Positions 43,201 to 50,948 of a DNA stretch of 64,000 nucleotides are shown here, one piece after another. The notes beneath the pieces are model-generated. The model worked only from the letters and a program-made list of their open reading frames with translations, ran no database searches and was not told the DNA's origin. A program made the position numbers and the translations under genes. This DNA is from JBFMAI01 sp040755725 (lineage in GTDB: Bacteria > Planctomycetota > Phycisphaerae > UBA1845 > Fen-1342). Location: contig JBFMAI010000030.1 of the NCBI GenBank assembly GCA_040755725.1, positions 97,112 to 161,111 on the forward strand. The letters run 5' to 3'. Position 1 is the first letter of the stretch; every line of letters starts with the position of its first letter.

Positions 43201-43674
43201 TCATTCCACGACGAAATCCCGCCCCGAGCGCTTTACGGTCAGGACCGGGCAGGGTGCGTTCTGGACGATGCGCTCGGCCGTGCTGCCGATCAGCACATGC
43301 TGCAACCCGGTTCGCCCGTGGGTGGCCACGATGATGAGGTCGATCGTGGCGTCTGCGGCGTACTTGCAGATCGCCGACCAGGGGTTGCCGAACAACACCT
43401 CCGCGACGATCCCGGACGATGTGCCGAACTGGGCGGGCAGCAGCTCGTCCAATCGTGTGCGGCACGAGCGCGCCAGTTCGTCCTCGGAGTACGTCACCGG
43501 CACCTCGGTGGGGAGGGTGACGGCGAAATCGGGCGTCAGCGAAGGGGGTATGACATGGATGACGTGCAGCTCGGCGCCCAGCGTGTCGCGGAAGGCCCGC
43601 GCGTAACGGGCGCCCCACGGCGACAGGGGGGAGAAGTCGGTCGGCCAGAGAATGCGTTGGGGGCGGATCGTCAT
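43201..43674 (-). CDS. Universal stress protein (UspA family)
   Basis: The product is 157 residues, a single domain. The start has AGGAGGTG upstream. The fold is shown by ILWPTDFSPLSPWGARYARAF at the N-terminus and the ATP-binding pattern GxxGx(9)GS in THGRTGLQHVLIGSTAERIVQNAPCPVL. It is probably an ATP-binding stress protein. It lies 72 bases downstream of the carbamate kinase gene on the same strand, possibly cotranscribed and linked to energy limitation. Confidence 0.93.
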   Translation of the reverse strand: MTIRPQRILWPTDFSPLSPWGARYARAFRDTLGAELHVIHVIPPSLTPDFAVTLPTEVPVTYSEDELARSCRTRLDELLPAQFGTSSGIVAEVLFGNPWSAICKYAADATIDLIIVATHGRTGLQHVLIGSTAERIVQNAPCPVLTVKRSGRDFVVE

Positions 43675-43746
43675 GGCACACCTCCTCGGAGCCCGGCCCA
43701 GCGCCGGTGGGGGCGACCTGACGGGCCCGGCGCGCCGCTCGACGCT

Positions 43747-44718
43747 CTATCCGTCCGGCTCGATGCGCGTCCCGCTGCGCCCCGCCAGGGCCTCGCCCAT
43801 GTGCTCGATGTCGCAGATGACCACCGCGGCCTTGCCCGGTTCGCAGCCCCGCAGGAACTCGATCGCGGCCTCGATCTTCGGCCCCATCGACCCCGGCGGA
43901 AACTCCCCGGACATCAGGTGCATCGTCGCCTCGGCCACGGTCATGCGCTCCAGCGGCCGTTCATGGGGGGTGGCGTAGCCCAACGCCACTCGCTCGACCG
44001 CCGTCACGATCATCAACACCGGGACGTCAAGGGCCCGGCCCAGCAGCGCCGCGGTGCGGTCCTTGTCGATGACCGCCTCGACGCCCGACCATTCCCCGGC
44101 GGCATTCCGGGCGACGGGAATACCTCCGCCGCCCGCCGCCACCAGGAGCTCGCCCGCGTCCACCAGACGCCGGATCAGGTCGATTTCGACGATGGCCTTG
44201 GGCGGCGGCGAAGCGACGACCCGTCGCCAGCCTTGCCGCCGCACATGAATCATATTCCAGCCCTGCTCTGCTTGCAGCTTCTCGGCCTTGTCCTTCGGAT
44301 AGAAGTTGCCAATGGGCTTGGTGGGCTTGCGGAAGGCGGGATCGTCGCGGTCCACTTCGACGCTGGTCACGATGGCGGAGAAGCGGCGTTCAATGCCGCG
44401 GCGGTGCAAGGCGTTGTTCAGGCATTGGGCGATCATGAAGCCCATGCCGCCCTGCGTGTGGGCCCCGCAGATGTGCAAGGGCAGCCGGTAGAGCTCCTTC
44501 GCGGCCAGTTCAACCCGTCGCAGGACGTTGCCGACCTGCGGGCCGTTCCCGTGCGTCACGATCGGCTGGTACCCCTGGGCCACCAGCTCCGCGAGGTAGT
44601 TGGCGGTGTAGCTGGTGTTCTCGAACTGCTGCGGGACGTTGCCCTCCTGGTCGGGCTTGGAGATGGCGTTGCCGCCCAGGGCCACGACGATCGTCTTGTC
44701 ACGATAGGTGTATTCCAT
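43747..44718 (-). CDS. arcC: Carbamate kinase
   Basis: The product is 323 residues, about the usual 310. It interconverts carbamoyl phosphate plus ADP with ATP, NH3 and CO2. Family motifs are IVVALGGNAI, PIVTHGNGPQVGN, GGMGFMIAQCLNNAL, LLVAAGGGGIPV, VEAVIDKDRTAALL and GSMGPKIEAAIEFL. No arginine deiminase or ornithine transcarbamylase gene is nearby, so the carbamoyl-phosphate source is unclear. The start at 44718 gives the conserved N-terminus. Confidence 0.95.
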   Translation of the reverse strand: MEYTYRDKTIVVALGGNAISKPDQEGNVPQQFENTSYTANYLAELVAQGYQPIVTHGNGPQVGNVLRRVELAAKELYRLPLHICGAHTQGGMGFMIAQCLNNALHRRGIERRFSAIVTSVEVDRDDPAFRKPTKPIGNFYPKDKAEKLQAEQGWNMIHVRRQGWRRVVASPPPKAIVEIDLIRRLVDAGELLVAAGGGGIPVARNAAGEWSGVEAVIDKDRTAALLGRALDVPVLMIVTAVERVALGYATPHERPLERMTVAEATMHLMSGEFPPGSMGPKIEAAIEFLRGCEPGKAAVVICDIEHMGEALAGRSGTRIEPDG

Positions 44719-44816
44719 CGGAACAGTATACGTAGCGGCAACGGGCGGGCCCACTGCGGGGAAACGGCAACCCGCGAGGCGGGACGCAGGGCGCCCCGGC
44801 CCGAGCCTCACCACGT

Positions 44817-44822
44817 TATAAT
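44817..44822 (+). promoter_or_regulatory. Candidate -10 element TATAAT
   Basis: A perfect TATAAT lies 28 bases before ATG 44851 in otherwise GC-rich sequence. No -35 match is seen at the expected spacing, so this is weak. Confidence 0.3.
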
Positions 44823-44850
44823 CGGCCGGTCAGCCGTCACGGGAGCACCC

Positions 44851-45663
44851 ATGCCCAACCCTCCGCCCAGGGACGACGACACGGTGGACGCTTTGGAGAA
44901 CCTCCTCGAAGCTCCACCGCGGCCTGCGCGGCCCAAGCCCCCGCTGCCGCCCGCGGCCCGGCCTCCGGCCGTGCCGCTCGATCGTACCTATCGCTGTCTG
45001 GAGTGCGGATATGCGCTGGCGGGCGTGCGGGAGCTCCGCTGCCCCGAGTGCGGGCGACCGTGTGACCCCGACACGCTCGAGCAGTGGTTTGACGGACCGG
45101 AGCCGGCGCGCTTCGATCACGTCTTGTGGTTGGTGTCGGCGAGTCTGCTTCTCAGGCTCTTGTTGCTGCCGGAGATGCTCTTTGTCTCCCGCCTGGGGAT
45201 CGCGATCGTGGCGGCCTGGGCCAGCCGCGTGGCCGGCCGCGGCAAGGAGGACACGGTTGGGGGGTACTTCGGCCTGGCGGGGACGATCGTGGCCGTCCTG
45301 ATGTTGCTGGGGTTTTCCTGGCTGGCGAGCCCTCTGGCCTTTCACACCTTGGACGTGATGACGGCTGGAATGGTGCTCCAAGCCATGCTGTATGGCCCGA
45401 CCGGGCGGCGTGTGGGGCTGGCCGCAGGGGCGCGGTGGTTGGGCCGGGGGCTGGTGGTGTTTGCCCCGCTGCTGGCGCTGGCCTGCCACATCATGGACCA
45501 AACGTGGGGCGGTGCGACTACGCCGCCAAACCCCCTGTATGTTCCGTATCCCCCGTACCGGTTCGTCGTGCCCTTTGCGGCCGCCGCCGCCGCGTGGATA
45601 GCCGTGTGGGTCGCGCTGGCGCTACTCCGCCGGACGCTGTTCACAGCGCCGGTCGAAGAATGA
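44851..45663 (+). CDS. Zinc-ribbon membrane protein
   Basis: The product is 270 residues. GGGAG precedes ATG 44851. After a Pro-rich N-terminal tail, a zinc ribbon with two CxxC pairs is visible (CLECGYALAG and CPECGRPCD, about 50-75), then about five membrane helices (about 93-255). Many planctomycete proteins share this ribbon-plus-membrane plan. The function is unknown. It is divergent from arcC. Confidence 0.8.
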   Translation: MPNPPPRDDDTVDALENLLEAPPRPARPKPPLPPAARPPAVPLDRTYRCLECGYALAGVRELRCPECGRPCDPDTLEQWFDGPEPARFDHVLWLVSASLLLRLLLLPEMLFVSRLGIAIVAAWASRVAGRGKEDTVGGYFGLAGTIVAVLMLLGFSWLASPLAFHTLDVMTAGMVLQAMLYGPTGRRVGLAAGARWLGRGLVVFAPLLALACHIMDQTWGGATTPPNPLYVPYPPYRFVVPFAAAAAAWIAVWVALALLRRTLFTAPVEE

Positions 45664-45777
45664 GCGTTCGACACCGGACCGTGGCCACGGGCGGCAAGCC
45701 GGGGCGTGCCGTGAGTCAGGTCGTTGAACGACGGGAGAAAGAGCACCTTCATGGGCATTCGACGACGTGGGACGACG

Positions 45778-45845
45778 GACGGGAGGGCGAGACTCTTGGC
45801 GAGCCGCGGCTCGGTGGGAGCCTCGCCCCCTCGTGTTGCGCGAGC
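45778..45845. repeat. Copy of the GGCGAGCCGCGGCTC palindromic repeat
   Basis: It contains GGGAGGGCGAGACTC, GGCGAGCCGCGGCTCG and CCTCGCCCCCTCGTGTTGC between the zinc-ribbon gene and the Sua5 fusion. The block order matches 53754-53825 best. Confidence 0.55.
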
Positions 45846-45917
45846 GCGTATACCGGTTGGGTTGGCGGTTGACAGTGGGGGAAGCGTCCCGCAGAATGCG
45901 GTCTCGGAAGGCGGCGC

Positions 45918-47057
45918 ATGCGGACTGTCACCATAAGTTGTGGCGATACAAATACTTACGCATCGAACATGGCCGAAGCCGCCGCAGCGCTGCGCCGTGG
46001 CGAGCTGGTCGTCTTTCCGACGGAAACGGTCTATGGGGTTGCCGCCAACGCCGCCGATCCGCAAGCGATGGCGCGGCTGCGGGCCGCCAAGGGGCAGAGC
46101 GTGGACCGTCCCTTCACTGTTCACCTCGGGCAGCGACGCGAGGCCCAGCGATATGTGCGGTCGGCGCCACCGGTGGCCCGTCGGTTGGCCCGGAAGGCCT
46201 GGCCCGGCCCAGTGACCCTGGTTTGCGAGGAGTCGGCGCCAGCGCAGACCCCGATTGCGGACGTGTGCCCTGCGTCGCAGTTGGGCGAGATGTATCACGC
46301 GGGGACGATCGGCTTGCGTTGTCCCGATCATCCCGTCGCGGCCCGGCTGTTGAACGAGGCGGGAGTCCCCGTCGTGGCCAGCAGTGCCAATCGCCACCGG
46401 GCCCCGCCGCCGTTTACCCTGGGCGAGGCCCTCCGTGATTTCGACGGGGTGGCGGCGTACGCGATCGACGCCGGCCGCACGCGGTACGGCGCGGCCTCGA
46501 CCGTGGTGCTGATACGGGGGAACGAGTGGCGGATCGCCCGCCCGGGGGCCGTGGACCGCCGGACGCTGGAGCGTCTGGCCCGCAGCGAGATACTGTTCGT
46601 ATGCACGGGCAACTCCTGCCGCTCGCCGATGGCGGAACACCTGTTCCGACACGGCTTGGCCACGCGGCTGGGTTGTACGGTGGACGAACTGGGCCCCGCG
46701 GGGTACTACGTGAGTTCGGCCGGGACGCTGTCGGCGGGCGGCGGGCCGGCGTCGAGCGGCGCGATGGACGAGATGGCCCGACGCGGGTTGGACCTGACCG
46801 GACATCGCACTCGGCCGCTGACCGTGGAACTGGTCCGCCAGGCGGAGCGTATTTATGTGATGGGGCCGGAACATCGGCAGGCCGTGCTCGACCTGGTGCC
46901 CTCGGCCGCGGCACGCGTGGCGTTGCTCGACCCGCAGGGCGCGGTGCCCGATCCGATGGGCGGCCCCGACGATGGGTACCGACATTGTGCGGAGCACATC
47001 CAGCGCGCCGTGGACGCGCGGTTGGAGGAGTTCCTCAATGAAGATCGCGATTGGTAG
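45918..47057 (+). CDS. Sua5/YrdC (threonylcarbamoyl-AMP synthase) fused to a YwlE-like low-molecular-weight phosphatase
   Basis: The product is 379 residues in one frame. Residues about 15-205 are a YrdC/Sua5 domain (RGELVVFPTETVYGVAANA, RLRAAKGQSVDRPFTVHL, AWPGPVTLV, GTIGLRCPDHPVA, VPVVASSANR), which makes threonylcarbamoyl-AMP for tRNA t6A. Residues about 224-379 are a LMW phosphatase: C229-x5-R235 in VCTGNSCRSPMAEHLF and the DP acid loop in DPMGGPDDGYR. Ser233 stands where YwlE protein-arginine phosphatase has Thr11 and tyrosine phosphatases have Ile or Leu. rpiB overlaps the 3' end by 20 bases, matching the ywlC-ywlE-ywlF order of Bacillus. Confidence 0.92.
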   Translation: MRTVTISCGDTNTYASNMAEAAAALRRGELVVFPTETVYGVAANAADPQAMARLRAAKGQSVDRPFTVHLGQRREAQRYVRSAPPVARRLARKAWPGPVTLVCEESAPAQTPIADVCPASQLGEMYHAGTIGLRCPDHPVAARLLNEAGVPVVASSANRHRAPPPFTLGEALRDFDGVAAYAIDAGRTRYGAASTVVLIRGNEWRIARPGAVDRRTLERLARSEILFVCTGNSCRSPMAEHLFRHGLATRLGCTVDELGPAGYYVSSAGTLSAGGGPASSGAMDEMARRGLDLTGHRTRPLTVELVRQAERIYVMGPEHRQAVLDLVPSAAARVALLDPQGAVPDPMGGPDDGYRHCAEHIQRAVDARLEEFLNEDRDW

Positions 47058-47487
47058 CGACCACCGCGGCTACGAAGCGAAAGAGCGAATCAAGGCCCTG
47101 CTCCAGAGCATGGGCGTCGAGGTCGAGGACTTCGGCACGCACGAGAAACGCGCCTGTGACTACCCCGACCACGGCCTGGCCGTCGCCGAGGCGGTGGCGC
47201 GCGGGGCGGCGGACCGTGGAGTGCTCTTTTGCGGCAGCGGCATCGGCATGTCCATCACGGCCAACAAGGTTGCCGGCGTGCGGGCCGCCCTGTGCCACGA
47301 CGAGCTGACCGCCCAGATGGCCGCCCGTCACAACGATGCCAACGTGCTGTGCCTCCCGGCAGACCTGGTCGGCGATGCCCTAATGCAGGGGATCGTCCGC
47401 ATTTGGCTGAACACCGAGTTCGAGGGCGGGCGTCACGCCCGGCGGGTGGACAAGATCCGGGCTTACGAACAGAACCACAAGCCCTGA
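47038..47487 (+). CDS. rpiB: Ribose-5-phosphate isomerase B
   Basis: The product is 149 residues, the family length. Motifs are KIAIGSDHRGYEAKE, DFGTHEKRACDYPDHGLAVAEAV, VLFCGSGIGMSITANKVAGVRAALCHD (catalytic Cys in FCGSG) and RHNDANVLCLPADLVG. It interconverts ribulose 5-phosphate and ribose 5-phosphate. It starts inside the 3' end of the Sua5-YwlE gene, so translation is probably coupled. Confidence 0.96.
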   Translation: MKIAIGSDHRGYEAKERIKALLQSMGVEVEDFGTHEKRACDYPDHGLAVAEAVARGAADRGVLFCGSGIGMSITANKVAGVRAALCHDELTAQMAARHNDANVLCLPADLVGDALMQGIVRIWLNTEFEGGRHARRVDKIRAYEQNHKP

Positions 47488-47579
47488 CTCGGACGGCCCC
47501 GGGCATCTCACCACGAAGGTACGAAGGCTCAGCGCGGCCCGTGGCCGCGCTGGGCCGCTTGGTTTACAAGTCGGGCGGA

Positions 47580-48023
47580 TTAGTCGAATTGCTCGCCGTT
47601 GACGGGGCGTCGCCCCGCGGCGCCTTCCTCCAAGCCGTGCCAATGGCCGACGGTCGGCTCGCCGAGACGCCAGCAGAGCCAGACGCGCTCACCGTCGCGC
47701 TCCGCCGGGAAGTCCACGAGCCCCACGCGCCAGTCCTTCAGGACGCAGCCGATGGTCAGCAGCTCGCGGTTCAGTCGGTTGAGTTCGGCGACCCGCTGCC
47801 CGATCAACTCGCCCAGCTCCTGGGTGCGCTCGGGTTCACCCGGCGTGCCAAGGGCTTCGTCGCGCTCCTTGCGCAGGTCCATCAGCTCGGCGTAGCGGGC
47901 GACGATGTCGGCCACGACTTTGCGGACCAGAACCAGCGCTTGATTGGCCCGCGGCAGGCTGAAGGTTTGCGGCGGGCGGGCGGGACGGGCGGGAAGGACG
48001 GTGGTGGCGTGATCTGGGGGCAT
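47580..48023 (-). CDS. DUF2203 family protein
   Basis: The product is 147 residues. GAGGTGATGG precedes the start at 48023. The family pattern is clear: FSLPRANQALVLVRKVVADI, a charged helical middle (DLRKERDEAL), then IGCVLKDWRVGLVDFPAERDGERVWLCWRLGEPTVGHWHGLEEG. The function is unknown. It is convergent with rpiB. Confidence 0.85.
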   Translation of the reverse strand: MPPDHATTVLPARPARPPQTFSLPRANQALVLVRKVVADIVARYAELMDLRKERDEALGTPGEPERTQELGELIGQRVAELNRLNRELLTIGCVLKDWRVGLVDFPAERDGERVWLCWRLGEPTVGHWHGLEEGAAGRRPVNGEQFD

Positions 48024-48236
48024 TCCATCACCTCACAGGCGGTCGCACAAACCGGCTCGGCATGATAACGGTAGGCCCCTCCCAGGGTCGGGTCAACGCG
48101 CGGGCGCGCAAAGCGTGGTGACCGAACAGCTTGAGCGTGTCGGCCCGTTTGTGGCGACACCTGTGCTCCAGCGCGGCCTGAGGACGGTCAGCGTGCTCAG
48201 TTCGCGCATGGGCGGCCGGCTTGGCCCCTTCACCCG

Positions 48237-48854
48237 TCAGCCGGCGCCCATCCCCTCAAAGCCCTGCATTACTCGCATGACCATCCCGGCACAGAAGCAC
48301 AGCAACATCAGCCCGGAAACGAACACCGCGATGCTGCCCGGCCAGTTGCCGCGCGCGTTCTGGGTCAGGCTGACGATCCCCAGCGACAAACCCGCCACGG
48401 CGAAGAACATGGCACCGAAGACCGTGACGGCAATCGCCGGCGTTTGCCCCAGTTCCTCCTCGATTTGCCTCATTTGTGAGTCCGTCAGGGTGTTCGCCGG
48501 AGCGCTGGCCACATGAGGCACGACCACGCTGGCCGCCAGCACCATCGACGCGGTGAACAACACTGCGGCCAAGCCTGCGCAAATCAGAGCGAACAAGCCG
48601 AACGTTCGGGCGGTGCGGCGTCGCTGGGGAGGGACCGGAACCCTGTGGGGCTGCTCCGGCCCGGTGGCCTCCATGACGGGCGGAGACGGAGGCCCGAGTG
48701 GACGCGCGCTGACGGCCGCCCGCGGCTCGTAGGTCGATTCGTGCGGTACCGCGACCAGGTGGCGGCAGTACGGACACGCGGCCGTCCGCCCGGCGTGTTC
48801 GTCGTCGACTTCGATCGGCTGGCCGCACTGCGTGCAACAGAATTGGATCGCCAT
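48237..48854 (-). CDS. Zinc-ribbon protein with three to four membrane helices
   Basis: The product is 205 residues. The N-terminal ribbon has FCCTQCGQPIEV and CPYCRHLVAVP (two CxxC pairs). A Pro-rich linker follows, then hydrophobic helices at about 84-112, 138-160 and 172-195. The plan resembles the 44851 product. The function is unknown. Confidence 0.75.
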   Translation of the reverse strand: MAIQFCCTQCGQPIEVDDEHAGRTAACPYCRHLVAVPHESTYEPRAAVSARPLGPPSPPVMEATGPEQPHRVPVPPQRRRTARTFGLFALICAGLAAVLFTASMVLAASVVVPHVASAPANTLTDSQMRQIEEELGQTPAIAVTVFGAMFFAVAGLSLGIVSLTQNARGNWPGSIAVFVSGLMLLCFCAGMVMRVMQGFEGMGAG

Positions 48855-49058
48855 CGCTGAGTTCCGTCGTGGCGGAAATAGCGCTCCGGCCGGCCCGCGG
48901 CGTCGGCGAGGCGCGCCGGAAGCGGGGAGCTTGACCGCGTCGGGACCGATGATAACCGGGGCACGGTGGTCCTGTCACCGCGCCGGGGTTGAGGCGGGGC
49001 GATGGAGATCCTACGATGTCCGCCGGCACGGTCAGACCGGGGGCAGGTGGAGCGACTC

Positions 49059-50852
49059 ATGGCCGCCGGGAATGCAATTCGCTACCCCGTTTGGGTCCGG
49101 GGCGACCTCGACGGTTTCTTCGGGCTGATGGTTGACAACCTTGTGCAGGTGCTGATGATCATCCTGCTTTGTACTGCCGCGGCCGGCATGGCGCCGGGGC
49201 TGGTGTACAGCGCGGTCCTGCCGGGGGTGGCCATCAGCTTGCTGGTAGGCAATGTCTTCTATGGACTCCAGGCGCACTGGGTGGCCCGGCGCGATCGCAA
49301 CGCGGAATGCACGGCGCTCCCGTACGGAATCAACACGCCGACCGTTTTCGCTTTCGCGCTGTTCATCATGGCGCCGGTGTACCAGACGTACCTTCCGGAG
49401 CTGGGGCACGAGAAGGCCGGCGAACTGGCCTGGAAAGCCGGCATGTTGGCGTGCCTGGTCAGCGGGATCATCGAGTTCCTGTCCGCGTTCTTCGCGGAGC
49501 GGCTGCGGCGGGTGACGCCGCGCGCGGCGCTGCTCGGCGTGCTGGCGGCCCTGGGCATCGCGTTCATCGCCGCCGACTTCGCGTTCAAGATTTACACCCT
49601 GCCGCTCGTGGGTCTTCTGCCGCTGGGTATCCTCCTGCTGGCGTATTTCGCCAAGTACCAGTTTCCCTGGCGTCTGCCCGGGGGGTTCATTGCCGTCGTC
49701 ATCGGCACGCTCATCGCCTGGGGGCTGTCCACATCGGTGTGGGTGTCCTGGTTCGGCGGGACGCCGCCGCAGTCCTTTGAGCGGCTGCGGGCTGCCCTGG
49801 ACCAGATCGGCTGGGTGGTGCCGGTGTTTCGCGACAGTGAGTTGCTGGACGTGCTCTCGCGGCCCGAGTTGCTGCTGCGTTTTCTGACCGTCTCGGTCCC
49901 GATGGGTTTGATCAACGCGTTGGGGTCGCTGCAAAACATCGAGTCGGCCGAAGCGGGTGGCGACCACTTCGCCACCGGCCCGTCGCTGGCGGTCAACGGC
50001 CTCGGCTCGATCGCGGCGGCGCTGTTCGGGTCGTGCTTCCCGACGACGATCTACATCGGGCACCCGGCGTGGAAGGCGCTCGGGGCGCGAGCGGGGTATT
50101 CGATTCTTAACGGCATCTTCTTCACCGCGTGCTTCCTCTTCGGGTGGGGGGTGTTCCTGAAGGAGCTCATCCCGATCGAGGCCGGGGCCGCGATTGTCGT
50201 GTACATCGGGATCATCATCACCGCGCAGGCGTTTCAGGTGACGCCGCGGGAGCACGCCCCAGCCGTCGCGCTGGCGCTGTTCCCCGCGATGGCGGCGCTA
50301 CTCATCGTGAAGCTGCCGCTGTTTCTGGCCGACGCCCAGGCGGGATACACGATGACCGAGATGGTGCTGAACGTCGGACCGATCACGCAGGAGCCGACGC
50401 TGCCCGGAATGATCGCGCTGATGGGGGCCAACTCCAGTTGGTTGATGACGGCCCTGATTCTCAGTGCGCTGGGCGCGTCACTGATCGACCGCAGGTACAA
50501 GGCGGCGGCGATTTGGTGCGGGGCGGCGGCCGTTCTGACCGCCGTCGGGTTGCTGCACGCTTACCGGCTGGAAGGGAACGTCGTCCACGAGTACTTCATC
50601 TGGCAATCCGCCCCGGCGGTCGCGGAAGTTGCGCCGACAGCGGGCGCGGCGGCGACCACGGCCGCCACCGCGCCGACGACCGCCGCCGTGACTGCCGCGA
50701 GTTTGGCGGCCGGGCCTCCGACGTTCGCGTATCGTGCTTTCCCGATAGCCGTCGGCTACGGTCTGGCCACGGTCCTGCTGGCGTGGGTGGCGTGGCGTGC
50801 CGGCCGCGCCGCGGTGCCGGCGCCCCCGGCTGTCGGACCGCCCACCCCGTGA
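49059..50852 (+). CDS. NCS2-like permease
   Basis: The product is 597 residues with about 12-13 membrane helices. ATG 49059 (GGAG upstream) is preferred; ATG 49002 would add 19 residues with no conserved look. Transport-type features include YGINTPTVFAFALF (about 95), LINALGSLQNIESAEAGGDHFATGPSLAVNGLGSIAAALFGSCFPTTIYIGHPAWKALG (about 285-345) and helices with small residues. This resembles nucleobase/xanthine-uracil permeases, but the substrate is not readable. An Ala/Thr-rich linker at about 525-555 precedes a last helix. Confidence 0.78.
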   Translation: MAAGNAIRYPVWVRGDLDGFFGLMVDNLVQVLMIILLCTAAAGMAPGLVYSAVLPGVAISLLVGNVFYGLQAHWVARRDRNAECTALPYGINTPTVFAFALFIMAPVYQTYLPELGHEKAGELAWKAGMLACLVSGIIEFLSAFFAERLRRVTPRAALLGVLAALGIAFIAADFAFKIYTLPLVGLLPLGILLLAYFAKYQFPWRLPGGFIAVVIGTLIAWGLSTSVWVSWFGGTPPQSFERLRAALDQIGWVVPVFRDSELLDVLSRPELLLRFLTVSVPMGLINALGSLQNIESAEAGGDHFATGPSLAVNGLGSIAAALFGSCFPTTIYIGHPAWKALGARAGYSILNGIFFTACFLFGWGVFLKELIPIEAGAAIVVYIGIIITAQAFQVTPREHAPAVALALFPAMAALLIVKLPLFLADAQAGYTMTEMVLNVGPITQEPTLPGMIALMGANSSWLMTALILSALGASLIDRRYKAAAIWCGAAAVLTAVGLLHAYRLEGNVVHEYFIWQSAPAVAEVAPTAGAAATTAATAPTTAAVTAASLAAGPPTFAYRAFPIAVGYGLATVLLAWVAWRAGRAAVPAPPAVGPPTP

Positions 50853-50948
50853 CCTCGGTGACGTCGGGACGCGACGGGGACGCCCGGCGCCGCCGGCGCA
50901 CCGGCGACGCCGGGACCCGGGCCGTCGCCCACGTACGGGACTCGTCCG

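Noticed and set aside
41161..45663. A 1500-codon plus-strand open frame
   Set aside because: Only its last 270 codons (from 44851) look like protein. The rest lies antisense to the TPR, UspA and carbamate kinase genes and arises from high GC and few stop codons.
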